DNA of 64,000 bases from Picochlorum sp. 'celeri' (taxonomy: Eukaryota; Chlorophyta; Trebouxiophyceae): the NCBI GenBank assembly GCA_010909725.1, contig JAACMV010000021.1, positions 103,497 through 167,496 on the forward strand, written 5' to 3'. The stretch's first letter is position 1; the number at the start of each line of letters is the position of its first letter. Position numbers and translations under genes: made by a program. A model generated the notes under the pieces. The model did not search any database, was not told the DNA's origin, and worked only from the letters and a program-made list of their open reading frames with translations. Below, piece by piece: positions 48,912 through 58,121 of this stretch.

Positions 48912-51673
48912 TCAATGATGATGCCTGCGTGATTTGTGGTGCCTGGACCGACGTTCTTTTGACCTGGAACGATGTCTTGAGTGGCGCTTCTTCTTTCGTC
49001 TACGTTCTTTGGCCTCCTTTACTATGCGAATGGCTTCCTTGATACGTGCATCGTCGTCATCATGATGATGATGATCATCATGCTTGTCCTGTGAAGGTGC
49101 TTTCAGACGATGTCTTTCATCAGTTTCTGGTTTTTGTTGTGCGTTCTCTCTCGAACGTCCTCGCTCGTGCCGAGATTTTTCCTTGTGAAATTTTTGAAAA
49201 CCAAAATCGGTTGAGGGCGACATGGTAGGTCTGCGTTCGGAACTGTCAATGGAAGGTTTGAATGCATTCTCAAGATTGGTGGGAATGATTTCCGTTGCAT
49301 CGCATTTTTCTTCCTCCTCATCAGAAGATGTGTCTTCAAAAATAGCCTGAAACAAGCCAAGCGGCTTCTCAGAAGGCATAATGTCTGGTGCAACGATAGG
49401 AGAGCCTCCCTGTTGATTTCCATTCGTGGCAGCTGGCTGATCAGATATGAGAGAGTCTAAGAATTCCTGCGCAGCAGCTACAGCATCGTCATGTGCTGGC
49501 TTGCTTTCTGGCTCTGCATTGTGCGTCACGTTGGCGGATAGCGTCAATTCGTCGCTTTTAAATTTTGTCTTGACGGGATCGCTGGTTGGCTTTCTATTCA
49601 GAAATGGGTTTTCCACACCGAGCCTTTTGCATAGCAGAGGTTCTGGGATCCACTCATCTACACGGCGGACTGGTATGCCACTGCTGGCCGCCTTTTTGGC
49701 CTCTGTTATTTTGTCTTCAGGAACTACAGATGTTCCAGATGATGGTCTGCTTAGATCAAAAACGGTCACAACCTTTCTAGTGGTGGGTTTCTGTATACTC
49801 TCCTGTGTACCTGGTGTTTGCCGAGGGATACCTGGAGTCAACCCTGGTTTCAGGTGCGTTGCTGACTCTTTCTCGCTTGCCTTTACAAACGTAGATGCCA
49901 TTCGCTCTTGAAACTTTTTTCTGTCCTTCTCAGGAATGTTTTTAAGCGCATCTTCCAGACTTGGCCTCTTGCTCATTACTTGCATTTGCCTTTGGCGAGA
50001 AAAATCCTCAGATGAAGATACAATTCTTGTTAGACTTTCTTCTCCTAAAATTGCACCCCGTTGTTCACTATCTAGCTTATTTTTGTATGTGGATGATCTC
50101 AAATGCTCTGGGTGAATCATTCTGAAGTATTTTTGCACGCTCCAAACATAATACTTGTGATACTGGTTCTCTGGCAAAATGAAACTGTACTGCTCCGTTT
50201 CCGATTTCTTAGACGACGCAATATTCTCAAATTCAGGTCCTGAGCGAGCAACTTGAAGAGCTACTTGATCAATCAGAAGTTTTTCCCGGCCTTGTGGAAC
50301 GATCGGAGGTGCTTCCACTGGAGTATCACCCCAAGCATGCCTCAAAGAGCTCTTTTGCACAATGGACGTAGGAGTCTTCGGAATGTATGCGCTATCGATC
50401 TTAGGACTTGGATAAAATGTTGGATGTAAAATATCCCTTTCATTCGACTCCACAGAAGACACAAAGCCTGAAATACATCCTCTGCGAGATCTCTCAGATG
50501 ATGGGTGGGATATCAGGGGCAGTGATGCCTTCCCCTCAATGGCCTTTGCACGATGCTTTCCCGTGATTGACTCCAGGTCAATATCGTCATCTTGGACTTC
50601 AAAAGAATACCCTTCCAACGCCAACGTGTCCCCAAGCTTCTCTCTCAGCAATCTTTGATGCCTGGAAAGAGGCATACCTGACGCATCCAAGCCTCCAATT
50701 CCTTCTACTTGGTGCATTGCATCCGTCGACACATAATCTTCCATCGTGCCAAGTGCATCGTCTTCATCCAATACGCCGGTACCAAATGCGACACCTCTTC
50801 CTCGCCTACCTCTTCCAGACCGCTGTGAAGACTGTTCACCTCTCTGCTTTGCATGCCGAAACTCCTCTGCACCTTGAAACGGATCATATCCCAGCCCAAA
50901 TGTATCTGATTTTGCTTCTATTTTTCTAACGTTAACATTTTCAACCCGTAATAATCCTTTCAAATGTTGAATGTCCTGGAGGCTTGTGGCCCCCTGCATC
51001 AAACGTTGTGCTTCCTGCTCATCCTTTGCCTCGAGACCCTTCCCTTGCCTCCATCCCATCCGGAGTAATAATCGTACACCTACTCCCTCTGATACAGGGG
51101 TTATCATTATATCTGGAACAAGGAGAGGAATACTCCCAGATTCCTGCTGCTCCATCCTCCGGGATTCTTCCTCCTTGGCAGCCCGGCCAAAGGTATCATA
51201 CTGTGCCCTGGTCTCCAATGTCGTCCTGTTGTACTCTTCCAACTCATCATCATCTAGAAATTGTTCGATAGACTGTGTCTGGGCCTTCGTCCTATCGTCC
51301 CTCGATGATTTGAATGTTGCAGGCTCCCATCCCTCTGCAGAACCAACAGTATTCCAGTATCCAGCACTCCAGCCACCTTCAAACGCTCCGTGAAACCTTT
51401 TTCGCCCCTGACGATCCGTCACTTCCTGCGAAACATGATATTGTTTATAATACTCCAACTCCGACCACCACCAGACGAGAATAGAAAGAGGGTACTGAGC
51501 AAACAACTTCCTACCTGTTTCCACACTGGCAACGCTTTGCCCACTGCCCCCACCCTGGACGAATGATTCGCTTTACCATGAGACTCATACGTTTTCAGGT
51601 GGTCTCCAAAGAAATGGTAATCTTCAGGCTCCTTCTTCTCGGCAGAAGAGGGCTCTGCTGCTTGCCTTTTCAT
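48912..51673 (-). CDS. GPATCH1: G-patch protein GPATCH1 / TOUGH-like RNA-processing factor
   Basis: Exons (minus strand) are 51515-51673 and 48912-51425 with an 89 bp intron, giving 890 residues. The first exon ends KALPVWKQ, and the second continues EVTDRQGRKRFHGAFEGGWSAGYWNTVGS, the conserved GPATCH1/TGH block. A G-patch (GVGVRLLLRMGWRQGKGLEAK, about 195-215) follows. The C-terminal half is disordered and rich in Ser and charged residues, with a SURP-related motif not clearly seen. It ends in Arg/Ser- and His-rich stretches (RHHKSRRHHH). In plants TGH takes part in miRNA and splicing steps; here the role is inferred. Confidence 0.88.
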
Positions 51674-51928
51674 GTGACGAATGTTCCACGCACGTCACCC
51701 CACAGCAAGATACAAACATGTCATTTCTGGTAGTAGCCAATCCTTTAAAGTAAAGAAACACAACAGCCTATGCACGCATGGAAATGAATTGGTAGCCTCA
51801 AGATGGGGTCGTTTCAATATTCAAATTCTCGGAAATGCCTGATCAGCAATGTAGTTCATACCACGATTGAGACCTTGAACGATGCAAGAAAGATTTGGAG
51901 GTTTTTATTACAGTACATTTAAAATTTC

Positions 51929-52864
51929 ATGCTGCGATTGATCAGGAGTATGCAGCCAGTTCTTCATCATGGGTACCCACTACCTCAACCACGCATGTTT
52001 AGTAGTTGTGCTCGGCATGCCTCGAGGTTTTCTGTATCCTGTGCTGCCAGAAAATCTCTTGTTGAAGGTAAAAATAGCAACTTAATGGCTGGCATTGATC
52101 CTGAGCACAAGGAAGAGGTCGCAAGGATTCTCGAGCTTGCTCAGAGGTCACAGGAGTCCTGGGGTTCCGAAATTTCCAGTTTTTATTCTCCTGCAGTGAT
52201 TGCCGATGCAATGACAGCATTGAATAGAATGTCTGAGATTAGAGGTATTGCCTGGGGGGGCTATACCAGAGCTGAACGGCAAAGAATCATTGTTGGACGC
52301 GAGGAAGTTTTGGTTGGGGATGTTACCGAGCTGTCTGACGACGTCATTGCAGCGGTTCAAGTGAAAGGTAACTTTTTGTTTGATTCTGCATCTCATCCAG
52401 ACTTTTTAGGGGCCTGTTTAGGGACTGGTATCGAAAGGGCTGTCATTGGGGACATTCTGGTTCAAGGTGATACAGGAGCACAGATTATCTGTACACCCTC
52501 AATAGTCGAGCATCTCGAAGCTACATTGACCCAAGTGAGGACAGTCTCGGTAAGAACAGAGAGAATACATGTACCAGAGCAGTTGCGAGTTCCCGAGGCA
52601 AGGGTGAAGGAGATGCAGAGTGTTGAAGCCTCATGTCGACTCGATGCAATTGCCTCTGCTGGGTTTCGAATGTCACGAAACAAATTGGCCGACATGATCA
52701 AGGCTGGAGATGTTCGAGTAAACTGGAAGACATGTAAGAAGCCCAGCCTTGAGGTGTGCGAAGGAGATATGATTAGTGCCACCGGAAAGGGAAGAGTAGA
52801 AATCAGCAGCATTTCCACCACGAGCAAAGGCAAGTTCATCGTCGAAATGCAGCGATTCACATAG
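51929..52864 (+). CDS. photosystem-II-associated S4-domain RNA-binding protein
   Basis: The 311-residue product has a transit-peptide-like N-terminus (MLRLIRSMQPVLHHGYPLPQ..). Its core includes RGIAWGGYTRAERQRIIVG, GDILVQGDTGAQIIC and an S4 RNA-binding domain (about 230-285: RLDAIASAGFRMSRNKLADMIKAGDVRVNWK). This matches the cyanobacterial/plastid YlmH-like S4 family called photosystem II S4 domain protein (TIGR03069). It is direct evidence that the organism has a plastid. Its exact function in the family remains unclear. Confidence 0.9.
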   Translation: MLRLIRSMQPVLHHGYPLPQPRMFSSCARHASRFSVSCAARKSLVEGKNSNLMAGIDPEHKEEVARILELAQRSQESWGSEISSFYSPAVIADAMTALNRMSEIRGIAWGGYTRAERQRIIVGREEVLVGDVTELSDDVIAAVQVKGNFLFDSASHPDFLGACLGTGIERAVIGDILVQGDTGAQIICTPSIVEHLEATLTQVRTVSVRTERIHVPEQLRVPEARVKEMQSVEASCRLDAIASAGFRMSRNKLADMIKAGDVRVNWKTCKKPSLEVCEGDMISATGKGRVEISSISTTSKGKFIVEMQRFT

Positions 52865-52925
52865 ATCCATCATCTTTTAATTTCATATTTCATATTTATT
52901 TATTCCATTGGTGTATCAATGTATC

Positions 52926-54343
52926 ATGTTGCCCAAGCTGCGGCTCCAGAGTTCAGTTCAGGCTTTACACAGACGTACCCATCAGTATTTTAATCAGTAT
53001 TTCTCAGTATCAAGGATTCATTGGACATCTGGCATCAATACATATACAACCATGGCCGCTGTGTCGATGAAAAGTGCAAATGAGGCCGAGTTTGAGCGGT
53101 TCTCAAGTCCCAAGACATGCCCCTCTTGCGGACAAAAGAGCTTTCGACATTCAGTTTTCAGAAAGCACATACATAGATGTTGCCCAGACCTTCTCATGGT
53201 AAGCAAGCACACTCATAGCGCAGATGGGACCGCACATTTTGAAAGTGAGCGGGATGTCGAGGAATGGCTGAGAGCTGCAAGAGCAAAGGAATTAGAGCTT
53301 CATAAGAAAGCAGTGCGTGATTTGCAGTGGTGATATCGTTTGACTATGCGTGACTGTATTTGCATCTTTGTGCAGTTGGATATTGCGTTTAGACAACGGG
53401 ACGAGGATGATAATCCCATTCGGCAAGGCCCAGAGGAAATTGCTCGGGCTATAGGAGCAATAGATGTATCTCGGGCCCAAAAACTGCTCAAATCTGCTAT
53501 GAAGGCCATTCCATTGGCAGCAGATTACGATCCTATTGATGTTATATATGACGATGAGCATATTATTGGCCTCAATAAACCCCCTTTTGTCATCACTGCT
53601 CCCAAGCACAGATACATTGGAGGAAGCCTGGTCAACAGAGTAATTGGAAACATGGGAATAGAGCCGCTCGTCGTGCATAGACTCGACATGAACACGACAG
53701 GTGTCGTGATTTTCGCCAAAAGCAGCAAGGCAGCGTCGCTACTCCACAAGCAATTCAGAGAGAAAATCCCCCAGAAGACATACCTGGCCCTGGTCCTGGG
53801 CACTCCCGACTGGACGACAACGACAGTCGATGCTCCCATCGGAGAGAGTGCCATTGAAAAGTATGTATACATACTCATATATGCGATGGAAGGATATCTT
53901 GCTCAAAATTCATGCCTTGATTGTCTCCTTGCAGGGTTGCCAGAGCAGTCACAGAGGATGGCAAACCAGCTGTCACGGATTTCAAAGTCCTTGCCTCGTC
54001 ACAGCATGCCGATTTTAGCTCCTACAAAGCTTCACCGTGCATAGATACAGAAACAGAACAGCGTTATAGATCATGCAGAACATGTTCCCTGATAGAGTGT
54101 CGTCCAAGGACAGGAAAGACACACCAGATCCGTGTTCACCTCGCTCATCTCGGTCACTGCATCCTCGGAGATGATCTGTATGGTATCACTGGACCATGTA
54201 TCAGTAGACATGCACTCCATGCTGCAAAATTGTCGCTGAAGCATCCATCACATGACAATGATGCATTCCAGGTGGAAGCCCCTCTCCCAGAAGATTTCCA
54301 ATCGGCCATGAAAGCCCTCGGCTTCCAGGCCATGGCACCCTAA
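52926..54343 (+). CDS. RluA/RluD-family RNA pseudouridine synthase with an N-terminal zinc-finger-like motif
   Basis: Three exons are 52926-53312, 53376-53860 and 53935-54343, with introns of 63 and 74 bp, giving 426 residues. The catalytic Asp is in VVHRLDMNTTGVVIFAKSS (Asp about 233). A second family block is RPRTGKTHQIRVHLAHLGHCILGDDLYG. Before the synthase domain, CPSCGQKSFRHSVFRKHIHRCCPD (about 60-83) forms a C2H2-type finger that is unusual for bacterial RluD but seen in some algal/plant relatives. The presequence suggests an organelle location. Confidence 0.9.
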
Positions 54344-54378
54344 TAATGTATCAAAATCTGTTTCAATAAAAAAGAAAG

Positions 54379-55386
54379 ATGAAGATTGAAGTACCCCTGA
54401 GTCCTTGGGAGAGCGATATTGGCAACGTGACTCCGAATGAGAATGCCACTGCAAAGCCCGTGTCTGGACGCAAACCTACCCCTTTTAGATCCAAAAAAGT
54501 TCATCAATTAAATGAGAATAGTCCTGATGTCCGATCGTTTTGTTTGGATCGCCCTCCTCTGGCTGATATAGGGAATGAGGGAAACGTAACTGAATCTGCC
54601 CGCGACAAGGTGGTTGGCGATCTTATATCGCTGACGCCCATGACTGGGCATAAAAACAATAGTTCAGAGGAAGGAACACCCAAAATATTCACAGGAGGTA
54701 AAGGGGAGGCTGTGAAGAGGGGCGGGAGGGCAGTTCCGGTTCCAGACCTCTTGTCGTTCGATCCTCTCGGGGATCCTGATACTGGGCATGAAGGTGATAG
54801 CAGCCGTATTCAACAGTTGGAGGAGACGATCGAGTTCTTGGAAGGGGAGTTGGTGAAGAGTAAGGCACCTCAGGGTGCTCTGGAGAAGGAAGTGGAGGAG
54901 CTGAAGGATTGTGTTGTAGATATGGACAAGGAGAAGAGGGCGGTGGAGAAGAAGCTGGAAGAGACGTTGGTCGAAGTAGAACGAATGAAGGTGACTTTGG
55001 AGGAGGCCTCAGATCGCGTAGCCGGGAGCACGAGACGCGAGGCAGCACTGCAAAATAAGGTCCGGTCTCTGCAGGCCTTGCTGCACATGGTGACATCTGA
55101 GAAGGAGACTCTGGCGGAATACGCACGTATGGAACGGGATGTCGAAAAGAAAGAGTGGGAAAACGATAAGAAGAAGATTGAAATGCTGGAAAAGCAGAAG
55201 AGGGATATGTCGAGCGGATATTCTCATGCAGAGGTGGATGCACTTGTAACAGAGAATGATACATTGGTGAGGAAGATGCGATATGTTACTAAAAAGCTGT
55301 CGGCCTATCAGGCAGATCTGGATGCAGCTGCACCCCAAATTGGTCATTTGTCTCGTGAATTACAGCGTTGGTTTGAGAATTTTTAG
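54379..55386 (+). CDS. coiled-coil protein of unknown function
   Basis: The 335-residue product begins with a Ser/Pro-rich, probably disordered half (about 1-140). The second half (about 145-330) is strong coiled coil: IQQLEETIEFLEGELV, KLEETLVEVERMKVTLEEA, KKKIEMLEKQKRD. No domain name is possible. Its last 4 bases overlap the stop region of the convergent leucine-rich-repeat gene. Confidence 0.72.
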   Translation: MKIEVPLSPWESDIGNVTPNENATAKPVSGRKPTPFRSKKVHQLNENSPDVRSFCLDRPPLADIGNEGNVTESARDKVVGDLISLTPMTGHKNNSSEEGTPKIFTGGKGEAVKRGGRAVPVPDLLSFDPLGDPDTGHEGDSSRIQQLEETIEFLEGELVKSKAPQGALEKEVEELKDCVVDMDKEKRAVEKKLEETLVEVERMKVTLEEASDRVAGSTRREAALQNKVRSLQALLHMVTSEKETLAEYARMERDVEKKEWENDKKKIEMLEKQKRDMSSGYSHAEVDALVTENDTLVRKMRYVTKKLSAYQADLDAAAPQIGHLSRELQRWFENF

Positions 55387-57257
55387 TAGGTGATGACCAT
55401 TTCTCTCTTGCTCATATCATACACCATGTCGAGGGCCTCTGTCAGAGCAACCTGGCCGAATCTGGTGATGTAATTTGCATTCACCTTTAATTCTTTCGGC
55501 GCGCCGTCCGGGTTGTTTTTCAATGACTGAGCCAATGCGCAGGCACCATCATCTTTGATTTCGTTGTAACCAATATCTAATTCAGTAAAGTTGACATTCT
55601 CGTGTTCCTTCATGCCTCTGGCCAAATAAATCGCCCCATCATCGCCGAAACCATTCCCTCTCAAGTCTAATGTCTTAATTGTCGTATTAAACATGACCAA
55701 GTCAGCAATGGCCTTTGCTCCTTCCCCTCCCCCAAGCTTGCACCATCCCAACTTGAGCACCTCTACTTCCATATCATACTTGAGAACGTCTGCAAACGCC
55801 TTTGCTCCCTCTGGACCAATCGGATTATACCCCAACTCGAGTGTTCTCAGCGATGTGTTGCCTTTGATACTTGCCGCAAGCGCTTTGGCTCCATCAACCC
55901 CAATATTATTCCCACCAATATCCAAGGTGACAATTGACTTTTTACCATCCAAAGCAGAAGCCAATTTAAACGCCCCCGAATCACCAATGTCGTTCATATA
56001 GAGATTCAAAGTCTCCAGCGTCCCGACAGATCGCAAGAGATCCGAAATAGCAACTGCCCCTTCAGGCCCTATGTTGTTGTTGGCAAACTCGAGCAACTTG
56101 ATATTCCCACCTTGTCGCTGACTCAATGCCTCACAAATAGCAATCACACCTTCATTTCCCAACTCATTCCCTTTAATAGAGAGCTCTTCCAACGTGGTGT
56201 TTTCTCGTAATGCACTGGCCAGGACCTTTGCCCCCTCTTCTCCAAGATAATTGTCGCTGATATTCAGCCTCTTCAACGTGGTATTCTCCTTCAAAGCATC
56301 TGCAATACCGGTTATCCCATCCACATCAATCGCATTGCTGCACAGCTCAAACGCCTCCAATGTTGTATTATTCTTCAGCATTTCAGCCAACGCTTTTGCT
56401 CCGACATCCCCAATATTATTGCTTCCAAGCCCAAGAGTCTTGATCTGGCACCCTCCAGCCAGCGCAGAAGCCAATGACGTCGCCCCCTCATCTCCGAATG
56501 CATTCGTATCCATCACCAAATTCTGAAGGCATGTATTGGATCCCAGCGCTTGTGCCAACTGCGCAGCACCAGCCTCACCAATCCCATTCTTTGAAAAATC
56601 TGCGGCAACGCACCGCTCGTTGAATGACAGAGAGTCCACAATATACGAAAACCCTTCATCCCCCAAATTCTTCGCAGAAAGATCAACAGTAGGCTGATTC
56701 CTCACCTGAGCCATAAAATCATTCAACCTCTGCTGACTCTCCTTCGCCAACTGCCTGCTCTCCATGGCCTTTTGCACCTTTGGAGCCTGAGAGGTGAACA
56801 CTTTATGCCCCACAAACCCAAGCCCAGCAAGCCCGCCCAGAGCCACCACACCGAGCGCCCCCATTCTCCACACATGGCCTATGTTTTCCTGCTGCTCATC
56901 CGCTGGCAATTCGACAGCCTGATGAAACTCGTGTTGAACCACACTCTCGGTAGGAGGGGTGTCTTCCCCGCAGCATGCTCCCTTCTCTTCATCCTCGACA
57001 GATGACGACACCACTGGCTCATCATCGAATATATCAGTGTCATCCACCACCACATTCTCCTTTGGAACGATGAGGACATCATCTCCAGACGCAGCCTCGT
57101 CATTGTCACTCGCCAATGCAACCATGCCACGCATTGCCCTCCGTTGCCTCCCGATTGGATCTATACATCTATATTGTCCAGGTAATAATACACGACGACG
57201 GCAATCCAGGGTCGATACGCTCGACGAAGGAGTCAAGGCACGTGGCAGCCCAACCAT
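55383..57257 (-). CDS. plastid-targeted leucine-rich-repeat (ribonuclease-inhibitor type) membrane protein
   Basis: The 624-residue product starts MVGLPRALTPSSSVSTLD, transit-peptide-like (ATG 57257; the frame runs further upstream without ATG). An acidic segment follows (about 50-110), then one hydrophobic helix (MGALGVVALGGLAGLGFVG, about 130-148). From about 190 to the end, ten or more ribonuclease-inhibitor-type repeats of about 28 residues each contain the LEAL.L..N.IGD.GA pattern. Most RI-type LRRs are cytosolic receptors or RanGAP; a plastid-membrane-anchored version is unusual. No NB-ARC or kinase is present. Confidence 0.78.
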   Translation of the reverse strand: MVGLPRALTPSSSVSTLDCRRRVLLPGQYRCIDPIGRQRRAMRGMVALASDNDEAASGDDVLIVPKENVVVDDTDIFDDEPVVSSSVEDEEKGACCGEDTPPTESVVQHEFHQAVELPADEQQENIGHVWRMGALGVVALGGLAGLGFVGHKVFTSQAPKVQKAMESRQLAKESQQRLNDFMAQVRNQPTVDLSAKNLGDEGFSYIVDSLSFNERCVAADFSKNGIGEAGAAQLAQALGSNTCLQNLVMDTNAFGDEGATSLASALAGGCQIKTLGLGSNNIGDVGAKALAEMLKNNTTLEAFELCSNAIDVDGITGIADALKENTTLKRLNISDNYLGEEGAKVLASALRENTTLEELSIKGNELGNEGVIAICEALSQRQGGNIKLLEFANNNIGPEGAVAISDLLRSVGTLETLNLYMNDIGDSGAFKLASALDGKKSIVTLDIGGNNIGVDGAKALAASIKGNTSLRTLELGYNPIGPEGAKAFADVLKYDMEVEVLKLGWCKLGGGEGAKAIADLVMFNTTIKTLDLRGNGFGDDGAIYLARGMKEHENVNFTELDIGYNEIKDDGACALAQSLKNNPDGAPKELKVNANYITRFGQVALTEALDMVYDMSKREMVITY

Positions 57258-57364
57258 GCTCTTTCGCTCGCTTGTATACCCCCACTTGATCAACGAGACT
57301 ATGGTTTGGTATGTACTCGAGTCTAAATTTTACAATCTCTATGGATGATGGATGGCGCATGCCA

Positions 57365-57913
57365 TCATGTTTTCCTCCTCCTCTTCTTCTTCTTCTTATT
57401 TTTCTTCTTGGAATGCATAGAAATACCACTACTAGCCTCAGCATGCATGGCATCTGCTACTGCTCTATCCATCCCATGCGCATGTGGAATGGTGTCTTGT
57501 TGTGGGGGAGATTTCCTCTTTTTGGCACGGGATGCATCATCATCATCATCATGATGATGAAAAGGCATGTCCCCCTGTCCTGCTGCTCTTGAAATATCCT
57601 TTGTTACCAGCGCTTCCTGTTGCTCTTCGACATCTATAGGGCCCGACATCTGGCCAAATGATAGTATTCCTTGGCGGCTTTCTGTCGCAATGCTAGGATT
57701 TGTCCGTGTCATGACAATGCACCTGGTCTTTGACGCTTCAACTGCCCAGTCTTCCGAGAATCCCGAAGAGCCTTGGCCATCCTGTACTCTATATGAAACA
57801 CTTGGTTCTTCAGTGGTGTTTGTATGCGTTGCTTTGTCCCTATCGGTGGCAGCAGCTCGTTGCATGAACTTGAGCTGTTTGATTTTCGAACTCAGTTTAC
57901 CATGGGCTGCCAT
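57365..57913 (-). CDS. MPHOSPH6: M-phase phosphoprotein 6 / exosome cofactor MPP6-like
   Basis: RNA-binding cofactor of the nuclear exosome. The 182-residue product starts MAAHGKLSSKIKQLKFMQRAAA, matching the MPP6 signature KLSxxxLxMKFMQR. The centre is Ser/Thr- and Glu-rich, and the C-terminus is very basic (KKKNKKKKKRRRKT), as in MPP6. An upstream in-frame start would be TTG, so ATG 57913 is used. Confidence 0.82.
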   Translation of the reverse strand: MAAHGKLSSKIKQLKFMQRAAATDRDKATHTNTTEEPSVSYRVQDGQGSSGFSEDWAVEASKTRCIVMTRTNPSIATESRQGILSFGQMSGPIDVEEQQEALVTKDISRAAGQGDMPFHHHDDDDDASRAKKRKSPPQQDTIPHAHGMDRAVADAMHAEASSGISMHSKKKNKKKKKRRRKT

Positions 57914-58121
57914 GGCTCTTCTGTTGTTTGGGACAGCCTTCTGGTGCTTAACATAAAATTTTCTCAATGATGACGTGCGTCACGTGTGCTTGATTGTTGT
58001 CAACAGAAGATTCGAATGCTCTGTATTTAGATACTTGAACAACTCCACTTGTGGGTGCCATGTTGATGACAGCCATCTCGCAGCACTGCCATATACATAA
58101 AATTGATGAAGAAGAAGACGT

